Source: an uncultured Verrucomicrobiae bacterium
GTDB lineage: Bacteria; Verrucomicrobiota; Verrucomicrobiia; Limisphaerales; AAA164-E04
NCBI GenBank assembly: GCA_943788245.1
Contig: CALSPN010000017.1
Location: 95,311-159,310, forward strand
Length of the DNA stretch: 64,000 nucleotides
Direction of reading: 5' to 3'
The notes below the pieces were generated by a model, which was not told the DNA's origin, ran no database searches, and saw only the letters and a list, made by a program, of their open reading frames with translations. Shown here piece by piece: positions 28,793 through 37,458 of the stretch; position 1 is the stretch's first letter, and every line of letters starts with the position of its first letter. The position numbers and the translations under genes were made by a program.

Positions 28793-29710
28793 TCACAACT
28801 CCAGATCTTCTTCCTCTTCTATCTCACGCAGACGATTACGCGGTAGCCGAAGCCTGACAAAACCATAGATCAAATATGCAGTAAAGATGACTGGAAGAAT
28901 GATAGGCAGGATCTTGTTCTGCAGTATGAAAATAAGCCCAATAAACAGAATAGCCCCTACGATTGTTAAAAAACGCCCACGCGTTCGGAATCCAACACCT
29001 TTGAAAGAAGGATATCGCACCTCACTGATCATCATGGCTGATAGGAAGACCAATAAGACAGGCAAAACATACCTCCACTGACCAGTCGAAAACCCCTTGT
29101 CTTCCCACCACATTAAAAAAAGAGTTAAGGATGCCACCAGGCCTGCTGCCGCAGGGATGGGAAAACCCAAAAATTCCTTATTGGACCCAGAATCCGGCTC
29201 CGCAGCCATGACATTGAAACGGGCCAGGCGCAATGCACCGCATATTAAGTATACCGAGGCTATGAACCAACCGATCTCTTGATGCTGAATGAAAACATCT
29301 TTCAATACGATGCGGTGTACCAAAAACGCCGGAGCCACTCCAAAGGAGACAATGTCCGCCAGTGAGTCAAACTCACGTCCAAAGGGGCTTTCCAGGCCTC
29401 CCATGCGAGCTACCCGGCCATCCAAGAGGTCAAACAAACAAGCTAACAGAATCAGCAAGAGGGCCTTGAGAATGATATTATTAAAATCCTCACGCGTGGG
29501 ATCAGCCTGAACAATGTTCGTCAACGCAAGAAACCCACAGAACAGGTTACCTGCCGTCATAAGATTCGGCAGGATAAAGATCCTTAACTTGGTGTTGGAG
29601 CCAGCAGCACCGCTGTTCTCATGTTGAGCAACCATTTTTTCGTTTGTATCGGGTGCGCGGTCTTTTTGAGATCGACGTGCTCTCCCTTCAGTTGTGTCAG
29701 ATTGTCGCAT
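28793..29710 (-). CDS. pssA: CDP-diacylglycerol--serine O-phosphatidyltransferase
   Basis: Integral membrane enzyme of about 305 residues making phosphatidylserine from CDP-diacylglycerol and serine, the first step to phosphatidylethanolamine. The CDP-alcohol phosphatidyltransferase motif is intact: DGRVARMGG then FGREFDSLAD, fitting D-G-x2-A-R-x8-G-x3-D-x3-D. Multiple helices follow (for example FLTIVGAILFIGLIFILQNK). The hydrophilic N-terminal 45 residues are longer than usual. The ATG at 29710 is used; an in-frame ATG 26 codons later is also possible. The C-terminus is acidic (EIEEEEDLEL). Confidence 0.9.
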   Translation of the reverse strand: MRQSDTTEGRARRSQKDRAPDTNEKMVAQHENSGAAGSNTKLRIFILPNLMTAGNLFCGFLALTNIVQADPTREDFNNIILKALLLILLACLFDLLDGRVARMGGLESPFGREFDSLADIVSFGVAPAFLVHRIVLKDVFIQHQEIGWFIASVYLICGALRLARFNVMAAEPDSGSNKEFLGFPIPAAAGLVASLTLFLMWWEDKGFSTGQWRYVLPVLLVFLSAMMISEVRYPSFKGVGFRTRGRFLTIVGAILFIGLIFILQNKILPIILPVIFTAYLIYGFVRLRLPRNRLREIEEEEDLEL

Positions 29711-29749
29711 CAACCATTACAGGCGTTTCAGACGAGAGCAGAGACCCGA

Positions 29750-31120
29750 TCAACCCCAGAATTCTCTGGGATCGGTGACTTTACCCGTCAATGCACTCGC
29801 TGCAACTGTAGCGGGTGAAGCCAGAAAAACCTGAGATTCCTTGTGCCCCATACGACCAGGGAAATTGCGGTTGGTGGCACTGATGCACTTCATGGGTTTA
29901 TTCATTCGCCCAAAAGTATCTACAGGTCCCCCAAGACAAGCCGAACAACCGGCATTCTCCGTCATCTGTACACCAGCTTCCGTCAAAATATTCCAGACAC
30001 TGTTTCCATTCCACTCGGTGGTTTTTAGGTCGTCTACAATTTCAGGAGTCGCAGGCACGCCAAACGTATCGATTTTCACCGATTTACCTTTGATAATGTG
30101 AGCGAAGGCAAGGAAATCACTTGTTTTACCACCTGTGCATGAACCAATGTAGGCGCGATCCAAGGCTAGATCACTCATCTCTTTCGCCAACTTGCGGTTA
30201 CCGGGATCCGGATGGCAAGCGACGGTCGGTTCCAATTTGCTCAGATCCACAGTCAAATCGGAAAAAAACGTTTCGTTGGCATCACGCTCGACAGGCTCGT
30301 AAGATGAGCGAGTTCCGTTAAGAGCACATCGGTGGTCCACGTAAGCTTTGGTTTTTTCGTCAAATTCAAAAATTCCGTTCTTGCCTCCTGCTTCAATAGC
30401 CATGTTGGCAATGGTCATTCGATCATCAATTGTCAGACTGGAAGCTCCCTGTCCATCAAATTGCATCGCTCGATAGGTGGCCCCATCAAAACCGATCTCA
30501 CCAATCACATGTAGGATAATGTCCTTTGCCATCACACCTGGCTGGATCTCACCTTCCAGGCGGAAATGCATTGTCTCAGGCACTTTGATCAGAAGTTTTC
30601 CAGTCCCCATGACGAAACCAGCATCGGTATTACCGATGCCTGTTGCAAACTGGTTGAACGCTCCGGCCATGCAAGTATGCGAGTCCGTGCCAAATAAAAC
30701 TTCACCGGGGCGTGTATGACCACGATGCGCAAGCGCAGTGTGGCAAACACCCGCGTAATTCGAACCATATTGCTTCTTGAGCAAGCCCTGCGCCGGGTTA
30801 AAGGCCCACTTTCCATCAGGGTCATCGATCACGTCATAGAAGTAGGTAATGTCCTGCTCCTTCACGAAATCTCGAAGAATATCAACGTTCCGATTGGATC
30901 GAGAATCTGCAGTAAAGATGTAGTGGTCAGGAATAATGACAATACGTTCCTTGTCCCATACTTTCGCTGTTTCTCCAAACTCACGCTTGAAAACACCGAT
31001 TGTACCGGGTCCGCATACATCATGGGTCATCAGGGTATCTGCCTTGACCCAAACATTATCACCTGCTTTGACTTGAGCCTTCCCTGAGGCTCGTGCCAGA
31101 ATTTTTTCCGTCAACGTCAT
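29750..31120 (-). CDS. leuC: 3-isopropylmalate dehydratase large subunit (aconitase family)
   Basis: Enzyme of 456 residues that isomerises 2- to 3-isopropylmalate in leucine biosynthesis, using a 4Fe-4S cluster. The signature segments are GEVLFGTDSHTCMAGAFNQF, the cluster cysteines in YIGSCTGGKTSDF and AGCSACLGGPVDTF, and the C-terminal NRNFPGRMGHKESQVFLASP. The length fits LeuC. The small subunit gene leuD is not adjacent, so homoaconitase-type activity on a related substrate cannot be excluded. It is 37 bases upstream of pssA on the same strand, an unusual pairing. Confidence 0.88.
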   Translation of the reverse strand: MTLTEKILARASGKAQVKAGDNVWVKADTLMTHDVCGPGTIGVFKREFGETAKVWDKERIVIIPDHYIFTADSRSNRNVDILRDFVKEQDITYFYDVIDDPDGKWAFNPAQGLLKKQYGSNYAGVCHTALAHRGHTRPGEVLFGTDSHTCMAGAFNQFATGIGNTDAGFVMGTGKLLIKVPETMHFRLEGEIQPGVMAKDIILHVIGEIGFDGATYRAMQFDGQGASSLTIDDRMTIANMAIEAGGKNGIFEFDEKTKAYVDHRCALNGTRSSYEPVERDANETFFSDLTVDLSKLEPTVACHPDPGNRKLAKEMSDLALDRAYIGSCTGGKTSDFLAFAHIIKGKSVKIDTFGVPATPEIVDDLKTTEWNGNSVWNILTEAGVQMTENAGCSACLGGPVDTFGRMNKPMKCISATNRNFPGRMGHKESQVFLASPATVAASALTGKVTDPREFWG

Positions 31121-31175
31121 AATATTTCATCACCATAGACTAATTGTTTCCCGCACATCAATACCCATCTAGTAC

Positions 31176-31228
31176 AGGGTCAGTCCCAACTATTGATATT
31201 TTTGGGTTGAATAGTAGGGACTGACCCT
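31176..31228. repeat. REP-like palindrome, GGGTCAG family
   Basis: An imperfect inverted repeat (AGGGTCAGTCCC-aACTATT at 31176-31194 with its complement at 31210-31228, one mismatch) lies directly after the stop of the ABC ATPase gene. A closely related perfect palindrome occurs at 50673-50728. Such GGGTCAG...CTACTATT palindromes resemble REP elements mobilised by REP-associated tyrosine transposases. It could also end transcription. Confidence 0.65.
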
Positions 31229-31229
31229 A

Positions 31230-32327
31230 CTATTGGAAAAACAGTAGTTCTTCTTCTGGCACTTTTATAGTGACCTGCTGACCCACTTTCCACTGCATTT
31301 CGCTTGTTTCACGGATGATGATCTTATGAGGTCCTGCTGATACATGCACAAAAAGATCTGCTCCGGTAGGTTCCAACCACTGAATACTACCTCTTATTTG
31401 GAGGGTTTCACTGGAGTCATTACTGGGTAATTCATCTTCTTCCAAGAGATGACCCTGTTCAGGGCGAAACCCAATGACCTGATGGGCATTTTCCCCAAAA
31501 ACAAGCTTTTCGGGTAATCTCAATATTCCAACGGAATCCGTACCAGGCAAGTGAGCTTGGTCTGTGGTTTTAACAGAATGCAGTTTCAAAAGGTTCATGG
31601 GAGGCGATCCTATGAAGCTGGCGACAAATTGATTGACCGGTTTCTGATAGATCGTGAGGGGGCACGCGACTTGTTGCAGCGAGCCATTATTCATCACCAT
31701 GATCCGATCACCCATTGTCATTGCCTCAGCCTGATCATGAGTCACGTAGATCATCGTTGAACCCAATTTGCGATGAAGTTCGGTCAACTCCATTCGCATC
31801 TGAAGTCGCATTCGGGCATCTAAGTTGGATAGCGGTTCATCAAAAAGAAAAACCTTTGGTCTGCGAACAAGGGCACGCCCAACGGCCACCCTCTGCCGTT
31901 GCCCTCCGGAAAGTTGGTCGGGCATCCTGTTCAGTAGATCCTGAATGCCGAGCATGGCAGAAGCTTCTTCCACACGTTGCGCAATTTCAGGTTTGGGAAA
32001 TTTTCTGAGTTTCAAACCCAGTGATATATTTTCCAGGACACTCATGTGAGGATACAGCGCGTAATTCTGGAAGACCATCGCGACATCCCGATCTTTCGGC
32101 TCAAGGTCATTGACCTTGGTGTCATCCATATGAATGGTACCACCATCAATCTCCTCCAGACCTGCAATCATTCTTAACGTTGTCGTCTTGCCACAACCAG
32201 AAGGTCCCACCAATACCATGAACTCGCCGTGGTTGATCTCGAGGGTCAAATTAGAGACAGCGGTAATTTTTGACTTTTTGGATCCAGTATAAAACTTGGA
32301 CACATTTTGAAGTAAGACTTTAGCCAT
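31230..32327 (-). CDS. sugar-type ABC transporter ATP-binding protein (UgpC/MalK family)
   Basis: ATPase of 365 residues. Walker A GPSGCGKTT, Q-loop FQNYALYPHMSVLEN, signature LSGGQRQRVAVGRA, Walker B VFLFDEPLSNLDA and switch His in YVTHDQAEAMTMGDRI are intact. The C-terminal third is a TOBE regulatory domain (GFRPEQGHL, GADLFVHVSAGPHKI) as in MalK and UgpC, which energise uptake of sugars or glycerol phosphate. No permease or binding-protein genes are next to it, so its partners are encoded elsewhere; such orphan ATPases commonly serve several sugar importers. Confidence 0.9.
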   Translation of the reverse strand: MAKVLLQNVSKFYTGSKKSKITAVSNLTLEINHGEFMVLVGPSGCGKTTTLRMIAGLEEIDGGTIHMDDTKVNDLEPKDRDVAMVFQNYALYPHMSVLENISLGLKLRKFPKPEIAQRVEEASAMLGIQDLLNRMPDQLSGGQRQRVAVGRALVRRPKVFLFDEPLSNLDARMRLQMRMELTELHRKLGSTMIYVTHDQAEAMTMGDRIMVMNNGSLQQVACPLTIYQKPVNQFVASFIGSPPMNLLKLHSVKTTDQAHLPGTDSVGILRLPEKLVFGENAHQVIGFRPEQGHLLEEDELPSNDSSETLQIRGSIQWLEPTGADLFVHVSAGPHKIIIRETSEMQWKVGQQVTIKVPEEELLFFQ

Positions 32328-32496
32328 GTGATCTGTAAGCGTAGACTAACAACTTTGACGCAAAGCACAAAGTGAGATATGAGATTGTTTTATACGGCAG
32401 CGATTCTACCCGAACGAGGTGAATGACTCCAATAGGCAAACCTGAAACTTCAAATTTTTTAATTATTTTTCCTAATTTTCACTATTACTTAAACTT
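32328..32496. promoter_or_regulatory. divergent promoter region at the strand-polarity switch
   Basis: 169 bases separate the leftward ABC ATPase gene from the rightward pgi gene, and both promoters should lie here. The 3' half is AT-rich (TTTTTTAATTATTTTTCC). This is the point where predominant gene orientation changes from minus to plus. Confidence 0.4.
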
Positions 32497-34093
32497 ATGA
32501 ATATTACAAATGAATCCTGGATGCGTTTTCAGCGCTACATGCTCCAGTTCGACAAGATCAATCTGGCTTTGGATATCAGTAAAGTCGACTTTGAAGACGA
32601 GGATTTTGAAATATTGCGAAAGAGAGCACTTGATGCTTTGGAGTTAATGCAAAAGCTTGAGGGTGGGGAGATTGCGAATCCAGATGAAAATCGAATGGTA
32701 GGGCATTATTGGCTTAGAAATTCTGATTTGGCCCCTTCTGAGGAATTAAAGACAGTCATCGATGAGACATTGGATCAAATCAACCAATTTGTTCAAAAGG
32801 TCCATTCAGGAGATGTCAGTGGTGTGCATGGAAAGTTTGAGAAAATCCTGATAATAGGAATTGGTGGTTCAGCTTTGGGACCACAATTTGTATCTACTTC
32901 CCTCGAAAAACCAGGTCTGGATCCGATAAAGCCTTTCTTCTTTGACAACACGGATCCAGATGGCATGGATCAAGTCCTGGGGCATTTAGGTGAGTCGCTG
33001 GGTAAAACTCTGAGCATCGTTATTTCGAAATCCGGTGGTACGAAGGAAACAAGAAATGGCATGTTGGAAGCCAAACAAGCCTACCAAAAGGCCGGTCTTG
33101 ATTTTTCCAAGCACGTGGTCGCAATCACCAGCGAAGGAAGCCAATTGGACAAAATCGCCAAAGAAGAAGCTTGGCTGGAAATCTTTCCCATGTGGGATTG
33201 GATAGGAGGTCGAACGAGCGAACTATCCGCTGTAGGATTGCTTCCTGCTGCATTACAAGGCATCGATATTCAGGCCATGCTGGAGGGAGCCAAAGACTGC
33301 GATGAGGCCACGAGATCAATGAATATCAATTCGAATCCGGCGGCTTTGCTTGCCATGATGTGGCATCATTGTGGATCCGGTAAAGGTGAGAAAGCCATGG
33401 TCGTTCTCCCCTACAAGGACCGATTGCAACCCTTCTCTAGGTATCTCCAACAACTTGTTATGGAATCGCTGGGCAAAGCGAAGGATCTGGAAGGCAATCT
33501 TGGTTGAACAGGGAATTGCTGTGTATGGAAACAAGGGATCGACGGATCAACACGCCTATATTCAACAATTGCGAGATGGGCGAAACGATTTCTTTGCAAC
33601 GTTCATCGAGGTGCTTCAAGATAGGCATGGATCTTCAATGGAGGTGGAACGCGGTGTCACCAGCGGAGACTATTTGAATGGATTTTTTCTGGGCACCAGA
33701 AAGGCGCTTTACGATAACAAGAGGGATTCCATTACCATTACAATCGATGAAGTCAGCCCAAGGACAATAGGCATCCTGATCGCATTATATGAGCGCGCAG
33801 TAGGGCTTTATGCATCAATGATCCATATCAATGCCTACCACCAGCCAGGAGTTGAGGCTGGGAAAAAGGCTGCAGGAGAGGTCATTCACCTGCAGGTCGA
33901 AATCCTGGATCATCTCATCGAAAATGCTGGAACCAAATATACTGTGGAAGCTCTGGATCAAGCCCTGGGCGATCACAAAGTGCAGGAAGACATATTTAAG
34001 ATTTGCCAGCACCTGGCTGCGAACCCATCTCGAGGAGTACAAAAAGAGGGGGGTAATTCTCCTTCCGACACACGCTTCTCATTCAAGGGTTGA
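32497..34093 (+). pseudogene. pgi: glucose-6-phosphate isomerase, interrupted by one frameshift
   Basis: Interconverts glucose-6-phosphate and fructose-6-phosphate. The first frame (32497-33507) carries the sugar isomerase core: ILIIGIGGSALGPQFVSTSL, VISKSGGTKETRNGM, DWIGGRTSELSAVGLLPAAL. It stops just after [14 protein letters not shown]. The sequence resumes one base later in the +1 frame as [20 protein letters not shown] and continues through [19 protein letters not shown] and [22 protein letters not shown] residues (here [19 protein letters not shown]) to 34093. Together they make about 532 residues, normal for Pgi. Removing one base near 33499-33501 (CTTGG) would restore the frame. Because Pgi is central to metabolism and everything else is intact, a sequencing error is a real possibility. 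Confidence 0.85.
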
Positions 34094-34126
34094 ACAAAAG
34101 TATCTTTAAATCAAAATCCCATTTCC

Positions 34127-36025
34127 ATGTTCAAATATCCACGTCATTTTGATGTTATTGTTATTGGTGGAGGTCATGCCGGTGTTGAAGCCGCCCTGGC
34201 GTCTGCCAGAATGGGCTGCCAAACATTGATGCTATCCATCAATGTGGACACCATCGGCCAGATGTCCTGCAACCCGGCCATAGGAGGTCTTGCCAAAGGG
34301 CATCTCGCAAGGGAAATCGATGCAATGGGAGGAGAGATGGGTAAGGCCACCGACATGACAGGTCTCCAATTCAGGATGCTGAACACCAAAAAAGGACCTT
34401 CTGTATGGGCACCCAGAGCACAATGCGACAAAAAAGCTTACCAATTTCGCTTGAAATGGGTATGCGAACGAGAACCGAACCTCTTCCTTCAACAAGGACA
34501 AGCGGGCAAACTCCTTATCGAAGACCAAAAAGTCACCGGTGTCGAAACCCAGTTTGGGGTCCAGTATCTCGGAAAGACGGTCATCATCACTACCGGCACT
34601 TTTCTGCGAGGCTTAATGCACATTGGCAAATCCCAGTCTTCAGGAGGCCGAGCCGGTGAATCAGCTGCCATGGGGCTATCAGAATCCTTAAAAGAAATAG
34701 GCCTCAAGTTAGGTCGTCTAAAAACAGGAACGCCACCCCGAATCCTTAAAAAATCCATTGATTTCACCAAAACAGAAACACAACCGGGAGATGAACCCGT
34801 ACCCTATTTCAGTTATTGGAAGGACGATTTGTTCCACGTGGAACATTCTGGAATTCAGCTATCGGATATAGGACATTCTGAGGGAAAGTATCCACCGGGT
34901 TCGATTTTGGATAAAATGGGAGGCCAGTTGAAGTGCCAAATCACCCAGACAACAAAGAAAACGGGAGAAATCATAAGAAAAAACCTTCATATGTCTCCGA
35001 TGTATTCGGGAATAATAGAAGGAACCGGTCCTAGATATTGTCCTTCTATTGAGGATAAGATAGTAAGGTTCGAAGATAAAGAGACACATCAGGTATTTTT
35101 GGAACCAGAGGGCATTGCTACAGATGAATACTACATTAATGGTTTTTCGACCAGTTTGCCTTTCGAGGTGCAAGTCGATTTGATTCAATCCATTCAAGGC
35201 TTGGAAAGTGCAGAAATATTGAGACCAGCCTATGCGGTAGAATACGATTTTGTGGATCCGACGCAACTTTGCGCTTCACTTGAAACAAAATCTTGCGATG
35301 GATTGTTTCTGGCAGGGCAGATTAACGGTACGTCAGGATATGAAGAAGCAGGGGCTCAAGGACTGGTTGCAGGCATCAACGCTGCGAGAAAAGTCCAGAG
35401 AAAAGAGGCAATCGTACTGAAGAGGAGCGAGGCCTACATTGGTGTCCTGATAGATGACCTGGTCACTAAAGGAACCAGCGAACCATATCGAATGTTCACT
35501 TCAAGAGCGGAGTACCGCTTGCTTTTGAGGCAGGATAATGCGGATCAACGCCTAAGCAGACTTGGCCATGATTTAGGTTTGCTACCCGATAGGAACTTTA
35601 AACGTTTTAAGGAAAAGGAAGAATTGATTCAAAGTGAGGTAAAAAGGCTCAGATCAACTCGTAAAGAAGGTGTTTTATACAGCCAGATACTCAAACGCCC
35701 TGAAATCGGTTATTTGGATATCCCAGAACCTAATCGTTTGTTGTCTACCGATATTCAACAGCAAGTGGAGATCATCATTAAATATCAAGGATATATAGAG
35801 CGACAGGAATTGGAGATTCAGAAATTCAAATCCATGGAGGAAAAACAAATTCCTCAGTGGATAAACTATGATCGCATCGCGGGACTGCGTAACGAAGCAC
35901 GGCAAAAATTTGGTGAAATTCAACCAAGCACACTAGGCCAAGCCTCGAGAATTTCAGGCATTTCTCCTGCTGACATCTCTCTTCTCATGGTTCACATGAA
36001 ACAAGCATCGCGTCATTCATCCTAA
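34127..36025 (+). CDS. mnmG: tRNA uridine-5-carboxymethylaminomethyl modification enzyme MnmG (GidA)
   Basis: FAD-dependent enzyme of 632 residues that, with MnmE, modifies U34 of several tRNAs. The FAD-binding motif is VIVIGGGHAGVEAALASARMG, followed by the family signatures SCNPAIGGLAKGHLAREIDA, GRLKTGTPPRI and GQINGTSGYEEAGAQGLVAG, and the C-terminal RIAGLRNEARQKFGEIQPST. The length is normal. mnmG frequently borders the replication origin and parAB; here the parAB and rsmG genes do not follow, but a perfect parS palindrome lies inside the gene and another just after it. Confidence 0.96.
   Translation: MFKYPRHFDVIVIGGGHAGVEAALASARMGCQTLMLSINVDTIGQMSCNPAIGGLAKGHLAREIDAMGGEMGKATDMTGLQFRMLNTKKGPSVWAPRAQCDKKAYQFRLKWVCEREPNLFLQQGQAGKLLIEDQKVTGVETQFGVQYLGKTVIITTGTFLRGLMHIGKSQSSGGRAGESAAMGLSESLKEIGLKLGRLKTGTPPRILKKSIDFTKTETQPGDEPVPYFSYWKDDLFHVEHSGIQLSDIGHSEGKYPPGSILDKMGGQLKCQITQTTKKTGEIIRKNLHMSPMYSGIIEGTGPRYCPSIEDKIVRFEDKETHQVFLEPEGIATDEYYINGFSTSLPFEVQVDLIQSIQGLESAEILRPAYAVEYDFVDPTQLCASLETKSCDGLFLAGQINGTSGYEEAGAQGLVAGINAARKVQRKEAIVLKRSEAYIGVLIDDLVTKGTSEPYRMFTSRAEYRLLLRQDNADQRLSRLGHDLGLLPDRNFKRFKEKEELIQSEVKRLRSTRKEGVLYSQILKRPEIGYLDIPEPNRLLSTDIQQQVEIIIKYQGYIERQELEIQKFKSMEEKQIPQWINYDRIAGLRNEARQKFGEIQPSTLGQASRISGISPADISLLMVHMKQASRHSS
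34830..34845. promoter_or_regulatory. parS centromere-like site inside mnmG
   Basis: TGTTCCACGTGGAACA is a perfect 16-bp palindrome identical in form to chromosomal parS sites bound by ParB (Spo0J). It encodes FHVE within MnmG, so it lies in coding DNA, as many parS sites do. Confidence 0.75.
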
Positions 36026-36041
36026 CACCTTCTTGAAACAT

Positions 36042-36057
36042 TGTTCTACGTGGAACA
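36042..36057. promoter_or_regulatory. second parS-like site downstream of mnmG
   Basis: TGTTCTACGTGGAACA lies 16 bases after the mnmG stop. It differs from the perfect palindrome within mnmG at one base. With the first site, 1.2 kb away, it makes a ParB loading cluster likely. Confidence 0.6.
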
Positions 36058-37458
36058 CAATTTCTCTGGAAATTTTGATCGTACCTGCTGTCCTGAGGGA
36101 ATGAGCACATAACTCGCAGGGTATTATTCTGCATCAGTAGAAGTAGATACTTTTTGATCCTCTGAAATGACAAATCAGCTGCAATTTGATTTTTGACCCA
36201 TCGTGTTAAGATCAGTTAGTAGGATGCCATTGATCCTTTAACGAGCAGCGCAGGCAAGTTCTGATCGCCTTTAGGTTATCAGTATCGAGTCAAATAGTGA
36301 TTCATTATACCCATTACTTTCTCGTATGAATAAATGGAATCCTTCGAGATGGTTTTTTGATTTTTGATGTCATATTCTTGTTTGCCGTATAACCCTTAAT
36401 TTTTGAAATCTCGATTAAGGTTTTGACGAAACAGTCATGTGATTAATATCTGAACTCAATTCTGTTGAACGAATAAATGTATCTCCCGACGTTTCAGACA
36501 ATCACTTTGAGAAATCAAAGTTTAACATAAGTAAGCACAACTACTTTTAAGGTTATAGAAACATGCAGCTGTCGGCGCAGACAATAGATAATTCCAGCGG
36601 AGAAACAAATTATTTTAGCTGACTTACGATGCCAGAATTAAAGGCATACCAGAGATAATGAAGGTAAATGAATCGCTACTCTGTTGGAAGAAATTCGATC
36701 GAGAATTGTTTCATCTCACTCCGGTCTGATCCTCAAAGAACGATGAGATTCAACTTGAGACAATCACGCGGCGATAAGCCTATTGGTTACTTTCAGGAGA
36801 TAATTTCAAGCGTTTGACAGGACTTTGTTTGTCACCGAATCGGCCTCCTTTCTGAGATAAATTCATTGCTGTAGTTGAGAAAGTCTTACATGGTAAAACA
36901 TGTTCTTTCATCCAATAATTCAGGCATCTTACAATGCTGATTTTTGAAGTCTTTCACGCATGAGGAATCCAATTAAAGGTGGATATATTCATACTTTTTA
37001 AGATAGGTTGAATTCAAAATTCTCCGATTGTTAGCTTAAATTTCGTGATCATTCTTTTGGAAGATTTGGCATGTATCAGATTGCGTAATCGTCTTGGACG
37101 CATGTGTTCTAGATTTAAATCTCAAAGAAAAAACCATATCGATTAGCGTTTGGAATATGGACGACCGCAAGGAAAGCTAATAGATTTGATTTCAAAATTC
37201 CCTTTTTGAAAACCGTAAACCATACAAATTAAGTGATTTAAGTAACTTTACATTTATTGAGATAGCAATGGATCTGAATTTGTTTGCCCAAGGAAACAGA
37301 AATTTGAATAGCCTTTAACATTATCTAACCTTATTAAATTTATAAGTTTAGATAATGTTAAATTCCACACAAGTGTTTTCAGCCTTTCAATTAAGAACCC
37401 TTATGGTAGATCATCGGGAGTGTAAATCACTTGTCGAAAAGACCCCGTTCATTGTTTT
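36058..37458. other. 1.4 kb AT-rich gene-free region, candidate origin-proximal region
   Basis: No plausible gene of any size is seen on either strand, which is exceptional in this gene-dense window. The sequence is visibly AT-rich and follows the two parS-like sites. It contains a large dyad at 37314-37362. DnaA-box-like 9-mers are weak: TGTGATTAA and TTATACCCA, each one base from TTATNCACA. The stretch lies about 4 kb from the change in gene polarity. An origin or another chromosome-maintenance role is inferred from context, not shown. It could also be a decayed region. Confidence 0.45.
37314..37362. repeat. large AT-rich dyad symmetry
   Basis: TTTAACATTATCTAA (37314-37328) is repeated in perfect inversion at 37348-37362. 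Inside, CTTAT and ATAAG continue the symmetry around TAAATTT, with one mismatch between the inner and outer arms. It lies 97 bases before the esterase gene. There is no U-tract, so it is not a standard terminator. Operator, origin element or cruciform-forming site are possible. Confidence 0.6.

Noticed and set aside
33499..33507. Programmed +1 frameshift in pgi similar to prfB
   Set aside because: The site reads CTT GGT TGA rather than CTT TGA, no upstream ribosome-binding-like stimulator is seen, and Pgi is not known to use recoding.
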